DNA from: Brachybacterium avium
GTDB taxonomy: Bacteria > Actinomycetota > Actinomycetes > Actinomycetales > Dermabacteraceae
Direction: 5' to 3'
Assembly (NCBI RefSeq): GCF_002216795.1
Contig: NZ_CP022316.1
Coordinates: 62,001-126,000 of the forward strand
DNA length: 64,000 nt
In this document: piece by piece, positions 15,470 through 23,109 of the stretch
Position numbering within the stretch: position 1 is the first letter of the stretch
Layout of the letters: every line of letters begins with the position of its first letter
Translations under genes and position numbers: made by a program
Notes under the pieces: generated by a model
The model's input: the letters and a program-made list of their open reading frames with translations, nothing else
What the model was told of the DNA's origin: nothing
Databases searched by the model: none

Positions 15470-16021
15470 CTAACGCCAAACAACCATCACAGACGTTCCT
15501 GCTGTGGCGCCCGCTTTGCCTCGCATTGTCTTGCTGGCGGCGACTTCACCCCACGGGGCAGATACGCTACCGGATCGACCGCAGCCAGCGCCGTACCAGG
15601 TTCTCTTCTTCGCTGAGTTGAAGCCCACACCTTGCACGCAGGCCATGGGCCTACCTATAACTGAGTAAACATTCCAGCTATAGCCCGCTCTGCTGCCCTT
15701 TGAGCCTAGGACATAGCACGGCCCTCTCTGAGCATTACCCCATCCGACCGTTGCATGGACCATCAGCATGCTGGCACTTCCACAACCACGCGCCAGAGGT
15801 TCTAACGAGTCAGGGTCCCTGTGATCGATTGCCCTAGCGTTTTCAGCTTATACCTCCCCGTCAAACTCGGGAAGATAGGGGGCGTCGTCGTAATAGACTC
15901 TCCCATGGCCGTCGGTAACAGATCCGGGCCCTTCTGGTCCGTCGGCGGAGGCGGATCCACCCAAGAGCCCGAGCGCGGCGACTATCGCGCCGATAACAGG
16001 ATACTTCCAACGATGACGCAT
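15470..16021 (-). pseudogene. Secreted Cys-containing protein interrupted by an in-frame TAA
   Basis: ATG 16021 follows GGAGGGAT and opens with a clear Sec signal: MRHRWKYPVIGAIVAALGLL, cleavage after GGSASA. The frame meets TAA at codon 58 (15848-15850) and then stays open in the same frame for 125 more codons to TAG 15470. The downstream part (TVGWGNAQRGPCYVLGSK, YSWNVYSVIGRPMACVQG, TWYGAGCGRSGSVSAPWG, ending GTSVMVVWR) reads like the body of a small extracellular protein with four cysteines. The first ATG after the stop (15769) has no signal peptide and no ribosome site. I therefore read this as one 183-codon gene with a nonsense codon, or a readthrough case, rather than two genes. Family not recognised. 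Confidence 0.6.
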
Positions 16022-16248
16022 CGAATTGATCCCTCCGAATGAGCCCGCCGCGCAAATATGCGCCTATGGCGTAAAGATGTGAAGTGTGTCACAGTCGGTA
16101 GCTGTCGTCAACGATGTGTGACTCCGTGGTGGCGAATACTGACCAACCGTCGACTGCGAGAGACGGCGTGTGACGGATGCCGACACATCACCCCAGGTGA
16201 AAGACTCGTTCTGCGCCAGCGTGCCCCTTGACTTCGGTGGATCGGAAC
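16022..16248. other. Intergenic region upstream of the exported-protein operon
   Basis: 227 bp between the secreted-protein gene start and the stop of the MFS gene. It carries the operon's likely promoter and ribosome site (GGAGGG at about 16030-16036, plus-strand coordinates). No supported reading frame and no clear copy of the dif-like site. Confidence 0.5.
16055..16083 (-). promoter_or_regulatory. Putative promoter of the exported-protein operon
   Basis: On the minus strand TTCACA (16083-16078) and CATATT (16060-16055) are separated by 17 bases, a reasonable sigma-70-type -35/-10 pair, about 35 bases before the ATG at 16021. Prediction only. Confidence 0.45.
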
Positions 16249-17643
16249 TCAGACGGCTCCCGGCAAGCGCCCGGTATCGGTGCTGCTCCCCCGGCCCGCC
16301 AGCACGAAGAACGTTCCCGAGATCAGGCAGCCCACGACCATCGCGATCGCCATCGGCAGCGAGGAGTGCGTGCCGGCGATGCCCACCAGCGGCGCGGCGA
16401 GCGAGGCCGAGAAGGAGAAGCCCAGGCCCAGCATGGCCGACCCGGTGCCCGCGAACTCTCTCGCCTGGTTCGAGGCGAGCGCCCCGCCGTTGCCGAAGAT
16501 CATGCCCTGCGGCGCGACGGTGAAGAAGAACGCCGGGAGAACGATCCACGCCGGCGTGTGCAGGAAGAGGCTCCCGATCAGCAGCGCGAAGCTCGCCAGC
16601 GACACCACGATCAGTCCCACCCGGATGAGCGCGCGCGGATGGATGGTGCGGGTCAGCCGCGCCGAGAGCAGCGACATCGTCATCATCCCCATCGAGTTGA
16701 TCGCGAAGCTCACCGAGTACTCGCTCGAGGTGAAGCCGAGCATCTCCTGGACCACGAAGGAGGAGGCCGAAACATAAGCCATCAGCGCGAACGCAGAGAA
16801 CGCATTGACCAGCATGTACGCGACGAAGATCCGTCGCCGCAGCAAGGTGCGCACGTTCCGCAGGAAGGTGCGGAAGCCGCCGGAGTGCCGACGGGAGACG
16901 GGCAGGGACTCCGGGATCAGGAAGAGCACCCCGAGCAGCGAGATCAGCGACATCGCGGCGATGACCAGGAAGATCTCGCGCCACTGGCCGAACACCAGGA
17001 TGATGCCGCCCAGCAGCGGGGCGACGATCGGGGCCACACCGCCCACGCCCTGCATGATGTTCATGCTCCGGAACAGCTCCGGGCCGTCGGTCATGTCGAT
17101 CAGCACCGCTCGGCCCAGCACCATCCCGAAACCGCCGCCGATCCCCTGCAGCACGCGCAGCACCAGCAGGATCTCCACGCTCGGCGCGAAGGCGCAGCCG
17201 ATCGAGGCCAGCAGGCACAGGACGATGCCGATCAGCAGCGGTGCACGACGTCCCATCCGGTCCGAGAGCGGGCCGGCGACGACCTGACCGCTCGCGGTGC
17301 CGAGGAAGAAGGCGGTGATGGTCAGCTGCATCCGCGAGGCACTGGTCGACAGCTCGCCCGCGACCTCTGGGAAGGCTGGGATGTACATGTCGGTGGCCAG
17401 CGGTCCGATCGCGCTGAGCGTCGTGAGCACGACGATCACCAGCGCGGTCACCTTGCCGCGGGTGCGGCCGAGCTCCTCCTCGTCGGGCAGATGGGCGAAC
17501 TCGTGATCCGCCAGGTCCTCGAGCACGGGGATCGCACCGGTGATGGTGGGTATCGCGCCGGTGATGGTCGGGAGGGAGCCGGTGGAGGTGGTCGGCTCCT
17601 CGCGAGGGTCCTCGCGCGGGGTGTCGTCGGCGGCGGAGGCCAC
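16249..17643 (-). CDS. MFS drug efflux transporter, Bcr/CflA type
   Basis: A 464-residue 12-helix major facilitator. A cytoplasmic N-terminal tail of about 65 residues contains an exact heptad duplication (PTITGAI twice), followed by TALVIVVLTTLSAIGPLATDMYIPAFP, the Bcr/CflA opening, and GPLSDRMGRRAPLLIG, the loop 2-3 motif A. Proton-driven export of drugs or peptides is the known family role. Start GTG 17643 has GAAAGGA upstream. It is followed upstream by the queuosine-precursor transporter on the same strand, 40 bp away. Confidence 0.87.
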   Translation of the reverse strand: MASAADDTPREDPREEPTTSTGSLPTITGAIPTITGAIPVLEDLADHEFAHLPDEEELGRTRGKVTALVIVVLTTLSAIGPLATDMYIPAFPEVAGELSTSASRMQLTITAFFLGTASGQVVAGPLSDRMGRRAPLLIGIVLCLLASIGCAFAPSVEILLVLRVLQGIGGGFGMVLGRAVLIDMTDGPELFRSMNIMQGVGGVAPIVAPLLGGIILVFGQWREIFLVIAAMSLISLLGVLFLIPESLPVSRRHSGGFRTFLRNVRTLLRRRIFVAYMLVNAFSAFALMAYVSASSFVVQEMLGFTSSEYSVSFAINSMGMMTMSLLSARLTRTIHPRALIRVGLIVVSLASFALLIGSLFLHTPAWIVLPAFFFTVAPQGMIFGNGGALASNQAREFAGTGSAMLGLGFSFSASLAAPLVGIAGTHSSLPMAIAMVVGCLISGTFFVLAGRGSSTDTGRLPGAV

Positions 17644-17683
17644 GGAAGTCCTTTCAGGGCGGGCAGACGTGGTGCAGGCCGGG

Positions 17684-18451
17684 TCAGGCGGCGGACTGCC
17701 GGGCAGCGGCCAGGCGTTGCTGATAGCTCGTATCGGTGCGCTTCAGCCAACGGATCACGGCGGAGGTCACAGGAATCATCGCGTATTGGACGAGGACCTT
17801 GTACACGAACCCCAGGAGCGTGTATTCGGCCCATTGCTCGAAGGTGGTGATGCCGATGGCGACCGAGGCGATCGAGCAGAAGATGATGGTGTCCACCAGC
17901 TCGCCGAGCCCGGAAGAGGTGAACAGTCGCGGGATCAGTCCCCGCTCCCCCATCCGGCGCTTCATGCGGGTGACGACGAAGGAGTTCAGGCTCTGGCCCA
18001 CCAGGAAGGCGGCGAGCCCGGCGAGGACGATGATCCAGACCGGGCCGAGGGCGAGTTCGAGGGCCTCCTGCTTGGCCTGCCCGAATTCGCCGGGGAACGG
18101 GGGCAGGGCGATAATCACCTGGTAGCTGAGCGAGGCGAGGATGCTGACGGCGAAGGAGGTGAGGATCGCGCGGCGGGCGCTGCGAGCTCCGTAGAGCTCG
18201 GTGATGATGTCGCCCAGCACGTAGGCGAGGGGGAAGAGGAAGAAGCCGCCGTCGGTCAGGATCTCGAAGCCGGTGCCCGGGATGGTCCCGAAGCTGACGC
18301 CCTTGGCGGCGCCGATCCCCGAGAGCACGACCACGGTGACCATGGCGGCCAGGAGGATGTCGAAGTGAGAGCTGCCCCGGTCGGCGTAGACGGCACCGGC
18401 CGGGCGTCCAGACTGTTCAGGTGGCGGTGAGGAGTTCTTGTCTGTGGTCAC
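17684..18451 (-). CDS. Queuosine precursor transporter (YhhQ/QPTR, DUF165)
   Basis: A 255-residue membrane protein with six or so hydrophobic segments and the DUF165 core: TDGGFFLFPLAYVLGDIITELYGARSARRAI, VGQSLNSFVVTRMKRRM, and FTSSGLGELVDTIIF. Family members take up queuine or preQ1 for tRNA modification. The start is uncertain: GTG 18451 gives MTTDKNSS; an open frame continues to 18487. No other queuosine gene is in the window, consistent with a salvage-only strain. Confidence 0.87.
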   Translation of the reverse strand: MTTDKNSSPPPEQSGRPAGAVYADRGSSHFDILLAAMVTVVVLSGIGAAKGVSFGTIPGTGFEILTDGGFFLFPLAYVLGDIITELYGARSARRAILTSFAVSILASLSYQVIIALPPFPGEFGQAKQEALELALGPVWIIVLAGLAAFLVGQSLNSFVVTRMKRRMGERGLIPRLFTSSGLGELVDTIIFCSIASVAIGITTFEQWAEYTLLGFVYKVLVQYAMIPVTSAVIRWLKRTDTSYQQRLAAARQSAA

Positions 18452-18531
18452 CGGGGAAGGGTACACAGCAGGGCGGGCCGCGACCATGAGGCCACGGCCC
18501 GCCCGGACGATCGGAGCTCAGATGCTCGTGC

Positions 18532-19332
18532 TCAGATCCCGGCGGCGCCGTAGTCGTACTCGCCGACGAAGCGCTCGAACTGCTCCTCGCCGCCGTACCA
18601 GAGGTTGGAGTCGCCGGCGAAGGGACCGGTGGTCGAGTACTGCCACATCTCCCAGCCCCACCAGCGTCCCGGCAGGGTCGTGGGAGGGTCCTCACGATAG
18701 GCGGCGAGGAACAGCGGGGAGTTCACCGGGGTCCAGTCCCCCACCACATCGTTCCACCAGTGCAGGTTCGTGTAGAGGGCAGGGCGGCGCCCGGTCTGCT
18801 CGCGGTAGCGGTTCGAGAAGCCCATGATCCAGTCGCGCATCTCCTGCCGGGAGAGCCCGTAGTCGCGCGGGAGCCCGGAGTAGCCCTCGAGGTCGAGCAT
18901 GCCCGGCAGCGTGATGCCGTCCTCGGACCAGCCGCCGCCGTTGTTGAGGAAGAAGTCGACCTGCTCCTCGGGACCGCCGGAGTCGGGGCGAGCGAAGTGG
19001 TAGCCGCCACGCACGAGACCCGCGTTCCCGGCCCCGAGGTACTGATGGTCGAAGGCGGGACTGCGATACGAACGGCCCTCGGTGGCCTTGACGTAGGCGA
19101 AGCGGGAGCCGAGGCCGGCCTGGGCGGCCCAGTCGACCTCGCCCTGCCAGCCGGAGACGTCCTGACCGAAGATGCCGGCGGCCTGGGCTGCCGGTGAGGT
19201 CAGCGCTGCGGTGCCGGCGCCGAGGGCGGCCGCGCCGAGCGCGCCGCCTCGCAGCAGGGAGCGGCGGGAGGGGGCGACCAGCTCGGGGGCGGCGGGAGGA
19301 GGGGTGAGATGGCGGGGACGGTAGGACGACAT
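18532..19332 (-). CDS. GH25 lysozyme with Tat signal peptide
   Basis: A 266-residue secreted muramidase. N-terminus carries a twin-arginine motif SRRSLLRGG (Arg23-Arg24) and a hydrophobic stretch ending SPAAQA. The GH25 barrel follows directly: GQDVSGWQGEVDW (Asp58), FAYVKATEG, GYHFARP and GMLDLEG with Asp147/Glu149 as likely catalytic acids. It cleaves peptidoglycan between MurNAc and GlcNAc. Export in folded form by Tat fits with tatA/tatC at 58-60 kb. Monocistronic. Confidence 0.9.
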   Translation of the reverse strand: MSSYRPRHLTPPPAAPELVAPSRRSLLRGGALGAAALGAGTAALTSPAAQAAGIFGQDVSGWQGEVDWAAQAGLGSRFAYVKATEGRSYRSPAFDHQYLGAGNAGLVRGGYHFARPDSGGPEEQVDFFLNNGGGWSEDGITLPGMLDLEGYSGLPRDYGLSRQEMRDWIMGFSNRYREQTGRRPALYTNLHWWNDVVGDWTPVNSPLFLAAYREDPPTTLPGRWWGWEMWQYSTTGPFAGDSNLWYGGEEQFERFVGEYDYGAAGI

Positions 19333-19512
19333 GGCGTCTCCTGGGGGAAGCAGGGGAACGGGACGGGACTGCGGGAAAGCGCGGTGCGACGGTCGTCACA
19401 CCGGGTTCACCGTACGTGCTCCCGATTCCCCGGGGGATCCGTGGTGCCCCAACTCGGCGTGTCCCGGCGAAACGGGCGGATCGGGTGGGACCGCAGCGTC
19501 GCCGGGTGCAGA

Positions 19513-20187
19513 TCAGTCCGTGGACGGCGAGGTGTCCGCGATGAAGGCGTGGAAGGTCCCCAGGATCGTGGTGGCGGCGAGCTCCGTGACGTCCCGGTCC
19601 TCCATCTGCTCGCGCAGCATGAGGTCGATGAAGATGCCGATCAGCAGCTGCGCGAGATCCTCCGGGGCCAGCAGCGCCCGGGCTCCGGAGGCCTCCAGCC
19701 GCACCGTGAGCATCGCGCCGATCTGGTCCCTGAGCCGTTCGCGCTGGACGGCGAGCTCGGCCCGCATCTGCTCGTCGCGCAGGGAGCGGGCGATCGCATC
19801 GGAGTAGAGCAGGTACCACTGGCGCCCGAACGGCCGGATCCCCTCGAAGACGGCGAGCATGACGCCGGCGTCGTCGAAATCGCTCAGCTGCTGCGCGTCC
19901 GACGAGGAGGCCTCGGAGATCGCGGACTCGACCGAGGCGTTCGCGATCGCGATGAACTCCGCGGTGACCTCGTCGAACAGCGCGGTGAAGACCTCCTCCT
20001 TGGTGGAGAAGTTCGAGTAGAAGGCGCCGCGGGTGAACCCGGCGGCCGTGACCAGGTCGTCGACCGTCACCCCGTCGATCCCCTTCTCGACGAAGACCTC
20101 GAGGGAGGCCCGGACGAGCTTGGTGCGGGTGTTCTCCCGCCGCCGGGTGCCGGCGGACTCCGGCAGCGGCTCGAACAGTTCGCTCAT
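19513..20187 (-). CDS. TetR-family repressor, divergent from the MMPL operon
   Basis: A 224-residue regulator with an N-terminal helix-turn-helix at about residues 38-62 (GIDGVTVDDLVTAAGFTRGAFYSNF) and a helical ligand domain. It is divergent from the MMPL-YhgE operon with palindromic sites between, the usual layout for a repressor of an exporter operon that responds to its own substrate. Ligand unknown. Confidence 0.88.
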   Translation of the reverse strand: MSELFEPLPESAGTRRRENTRTKLVRASLEVFVEKGIDGVTVDDLVTAAGFTRGAFYSNFSTKEEVFTALFDEVTAEFIAIANASVESAISEASSSDAQQLSDFDDAGVMLAVFEGIRPFGRQWYLLYSDAIARSLRDEQMRAELAVQRERLRDQIGAMLTVRLEASGARALLAPEDLAQLLIGIFIDLMLREQMEDRDVTELAATTILGTFHAFIADTSPSTD

Positions 20188-20250
20188 GGCTCCTCGTGGA
20201 TGTGTCGACGCTCACTCCCCCGCCATCCGTTCTCGCCGGGGTGTTGTGCC

Positions 20251-20281
20251 GATAGTATCCCACCGATACATTCGTGTATCG
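20251..20281. promoter_or_regulatory. Palindromic operator candidates in the tetR/MMPL intergenic region
   Basis: Two palindromes lie close together: GATAGTATC (20251-20259) and CGATACA-TTCG-TGTATCG (20264-20281, two 7-bp arms with a 4-base spacer). They share GATA/TATC half-site elements and sit 60-100 bp from both start codons, so binding here could control both genes. Confidence 0.65.
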
Positions 20282-20346
20282 AATGCGTGGGCGTCTCGAA
20301 CAGGCGATCCGGCGTCTCCCCTGCTCGTGCCCGTCCTGGAGGTCCT

Positions 20347-23109
20347 GTGTCCTCGTCCCTGTACCGCCTCGGCCGACTGATGGCCTCGCTGCGCTGGAAG
20401 ATCGTCGGCGCATGGGTCGTCCTGCTGCTGATCGTGGGCGGCCTCGCCGTCGGCCTCGGCGGCACCTTCGCCTCCGACATCGAGATCCCCGGCACCGAGG
20501 GGCAGCGCGGCATCGACGCCCTCGCCCAGCGCTTCCCGGAGATGGGCGGCACCTCCGGGCAGGTGGTGTTCGTGACCGAGGACGGCTCGACGGTGCAGGA
20601 GCACCAGGACGAGATCGACGCGGTGATGGAGGAGATCGGCGAGGTCGAGTACGTCTCGGTCGCCCCCTCCCCCTTCGACGACCTCTCCCCCGGGACCCTG
20701 AACGAGGACGACAGCGCCGTCATCGGCCAGTTCCAGATGGACTTCCCCACGAGCGTGTACCCCGAAGCATCGGTCGAGGAGATCAAGCAGCTGGTCGAGG
20801 AAGCCGACACCGCGGAGCTGGACGCCAACCTCGGCGGCCAGGTGCTGCAGAGCTCGGAGATCCCCTTCGGCGCCGGCGAGATCGCGGGCGTGATCGTCGC
20901 CCTGCTCATCCTCGCGATCGTGTTCCGCTCCCTGGTGCCCGCGGTCATCCCGATCATCACCGCGATCGTCGGCGTCGGGGTCTCGATGCTCGCACTGGTC
21001 GCCCTCTCCGCCGGGATCGACATCCCCTCCGTCACCACCGCGCTCGGCGCGATGCTCGGCCTCGCCGTCGGCATCGACTACGCCCTGTTCATCCTCTCCC
21101 GCCACCGGGATCAGCTCAGCCACGGCGATGACGTCCACGAATCGATCGGCAAGGCCCTGGCCACCTCCGGCAGCGCCGTGATCTTCGCCGGCATGACCGT
21201 GATCGTCGCCCTGGTCGGCCTGTTCATCACCGGCATCCCCTTCCTCACCGTGATGGGCGTGGCCGCGGCCGCGACCGTGGCGCTGTCCGTGGTGGTCGCC
21301 CTGACCATGCTCCCGGCCCTGCTGGGGATCTTCGGCGAGCGGCTGCGCCCGCGCCGCATCCGCCGCCAGATGGCTGAGAACGGCGGCACCCTGCCCGCCC
21401 CCGACCCGCAGTCGCGACCCCGCCGCAATCTCGGCCGCAGCTGGGTGCGCCTGGTGACCAAGGTCCCCGCACTGACGATCCTGGTGGTGATCGTCGGCGT
21501 CGGCGCCCTCGCACTGCCGATCAAGGACCTCGAGCTCGCCCTGCCCGACCTCGGCACCGAGCCCACGGGCACCGCCGCCCGCGACACCTACGACCTGGTC
21601 GCCGAGGAGTTCGGCCCCGGCTACAACGGCCCGCTGCTGGTGACGGCCGACATCATCAACACCACCGACCCCCTCGGCGTCGTCGACGAGCTCGAGAGCG
21701 ACATCGCCGCCCTCGACCGCGTCAAGGAGATCCAGCTCGCGACCCCGAACCAGGGCGCGGACATGGCCGTGGTGGTGGTGATCCCCGAGGGCGGCCCCAC
21801 CGACCAGTCCACCAAGGACCTGGTCGCCGCCCTGCGGGACAGCGCCGACGGCTGGGAGCGGGATCTGTCGATCTCCGACGTCACCGTCACCGGCGCCACC
21901 GCCGTCGGCATCGACGTCACCGACAAGCTCTCCTCCGCCCTGCTGCCTTTCGCACTGTTCGTCGTCGGGCTCTCCCTGATCCTGCTCGCCCTGGTGTTCC
22001 GCTCCATCTGGGTGCCGCTCAAGGCCTCCGTCGGCTACCTGTTCTCGGTCGCAGCGGCCTTCGGCGTGACCGCGATGGTGTTCGAGTACGGCTGGTTCAA
22101 CGGACCGCTGTTCGTGGACGTCAACGGCCCGGTGGTCTCCTTCATGCCGATCATGGTGATGGGGGTGCTGTTCGGCCTGGCGATGGACTACGAGGTGTTC
22201 CTGGTCTCCCGGATGCGCGAGGAGTTCGTTCACACCGGCGATGCCCGCGGCGCGATCGAGCGGGGCTTCACCGCGAACGCCCCGGTGGTCACCGCCGCCG
22301 CACTGATCATGGTCTCGGTCTTCGCCGGCTTCGTCACCTCCGGCTGGTTCATGCTGCAGCCGATCGCCGTCGCGCTCGCCGTGGGCGTGCTGGTCGATGC
22401 CTTCGTGGTGCGGATGACCTTCGTGCCCGCCGTGCTCGCCCTGCTGGGCCGGCACGCCTGGTGGCTGCCGGGATGGCTGTCCCGGGCACTGCCCACGGTC
22501 GATGTCGAGGGCGAGGGCCTGGCCGCCGTGCTCGAGCACCGCCGCTGGACCGAGGCGCACGGGCCGCATGCGCTCCGTCTCGAGGAGACGGTCGCCCCGC
22601 TGCTGGACGAGCCCGGCACCCTGGGCCCGCTCACCGGCGCCATCGCCCCCGGCACCCTGCTGGTGGTGCGCGCCCCCGACGACGCCGCTCGGGCGACCTT
22701 CCTCGCGCTCGCCGCAGGACGCCACCGCCCCACCTCCGGCGTGCTCGCCGTCCACGACCGTCTCGCTCCCGACGACATCGCCACGATCCAGGGCCGCACG
22801 TACTGGATCGGCGCCGGCGAGAAGGTCTCCCAGCGCCTGGCCGCGATCAGCGGCCGCGGCCTGGATCGCGCCGTCGTCATCATCGAGCAGATCGGGGACC
22901 TCGCCCATGCCGCCGCCACCGACGACATGCTCGTCGAGCGGCTCGACGCGCTGCTCGGGGCCGGCGCGACGGTGATCGTCGGCTCCCGCAAGGACCACCC
23001 CATCGATGCCGAACGCCGCCTGCACGGCGCGCTGCGCTCCCCTGACCGCCTGCTCGCCCTGTCCGTCCAGCGCTCCACCGCCGCGACCCTCGAAGGAGCC
23101 CACGCATGA
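20347..23109 (+). CDS. MMPL-family exporter with C-terminal degenerate ABC-ATPase-like domain
   Basis: A 920-residue RND-superfamily protein. Two MMPL halves are visible: membrane segment 1 (about residues 20-36), a periplasmic loop, then a helix bundle with GLAVGIDYALFILSRHRDQ; a second loop and a second bundle with GLAMDYEVFLVSRMREE. Transport of lipids or drugs by proton antiport is the family role. After the last helix (about residue 710) a further 200 residues form a soluble domain that looks like an ABC ATPase lacking its P-loop: GAIAPGTLLVVRAPDDAARATFL in place of Walker A, and RAVVIIEQIGDLA at the Walker B place. Start GTG 20347 follows GGAGGT. Its stop overlaps the YhgE start. Confidence 0.9.
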   Translation: MSSSLYRLGRLMASLRWKIVGAWVVLLLIVGGLAVGLGGTFASDIEIPGTEGQRGIDALAQRFPEMGGTSGQVVFVTEDGSTVQEHQDEIDAVMEEIGEVEYVSVAPSPFDDLSPGTLNEDDSAVIGQFQMDFPTSVYPEASVEEIKQLVEEADTAELDANLGGQVLQSSEIPFGAGEIAGVIVALLILAIVFRSLVPAVIPIITAIVGVGVSMLALVALSAGIDIPSVTTALGAMLGLAVGIDYALFILSRHRDQLSHGDDVHESIGKALATSGSAVIFAGMTVIVALVGLFITGIPFLTVMGVAAAATVALSVVVALTMLPALLGIFGERLRPRRIRRQMAENGGTLPAPDPQSRPRRNLGRSWVRLVTKVPALTILVVIVGVGALALPIKDLELALPDLGTEPTGTAARDTYDLVAEEFGPGYNGPLLVTADIINTTDPLGVVDELESDIAALDRVKEIQLATPNQGADMAVVVVIPEGGPTDQSTKDLVAALRDSADGWERDLSISDVTVTGATAVGIDVTDKLSSALLPFALFVVGLSLILLALVFRSIWVPLKASVGYLFSVAAAFGVTAMVFEYGWFNGPLFVDVNGPVVSFMPIMVMGVLFGLAMDYEVFLVSRMREEFVHTGDARGAIERGFTANAPVVTAAALIMVSVFAGFVTSGWFMLQPIAVALAVGVLVDAFVVRMTFVPAVLALLGRHAWWLPGWLSRALPTVDVEGEGLAAVLEHRRWTEAHGPHALRLEETVAPLLDEPGTLGPLTGAIAPGTLLVVRAPDDAARATFLALAAGRHRPTSGVLAVHDRLAPDDIATIQGRTYWIGAGEKVSQRLAAISGRGLDRAVVIIEQIGDLAHAAATDDMLVERLDALLGAGATVIVGSRKDHPIDAERRLHGALRSPDRLLALSVQRSTAATLEGAHA

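Noticed and set aside
15861-16055. Minus-strand frame of 64 codons upstream of the secreted-protein gene
   Set aside because: Arg-rich out-of-frame reading of the signal-peptide region; it has no ribosome site and overlaps the better supported ATG 16021.
22500-23109. A separate ABC ATPase gene after the MMPL gene
   Set aside because: The domain is in one continuous frame with the MMPL protein, has no start of its own with a ribosome site, and has no Walker A.
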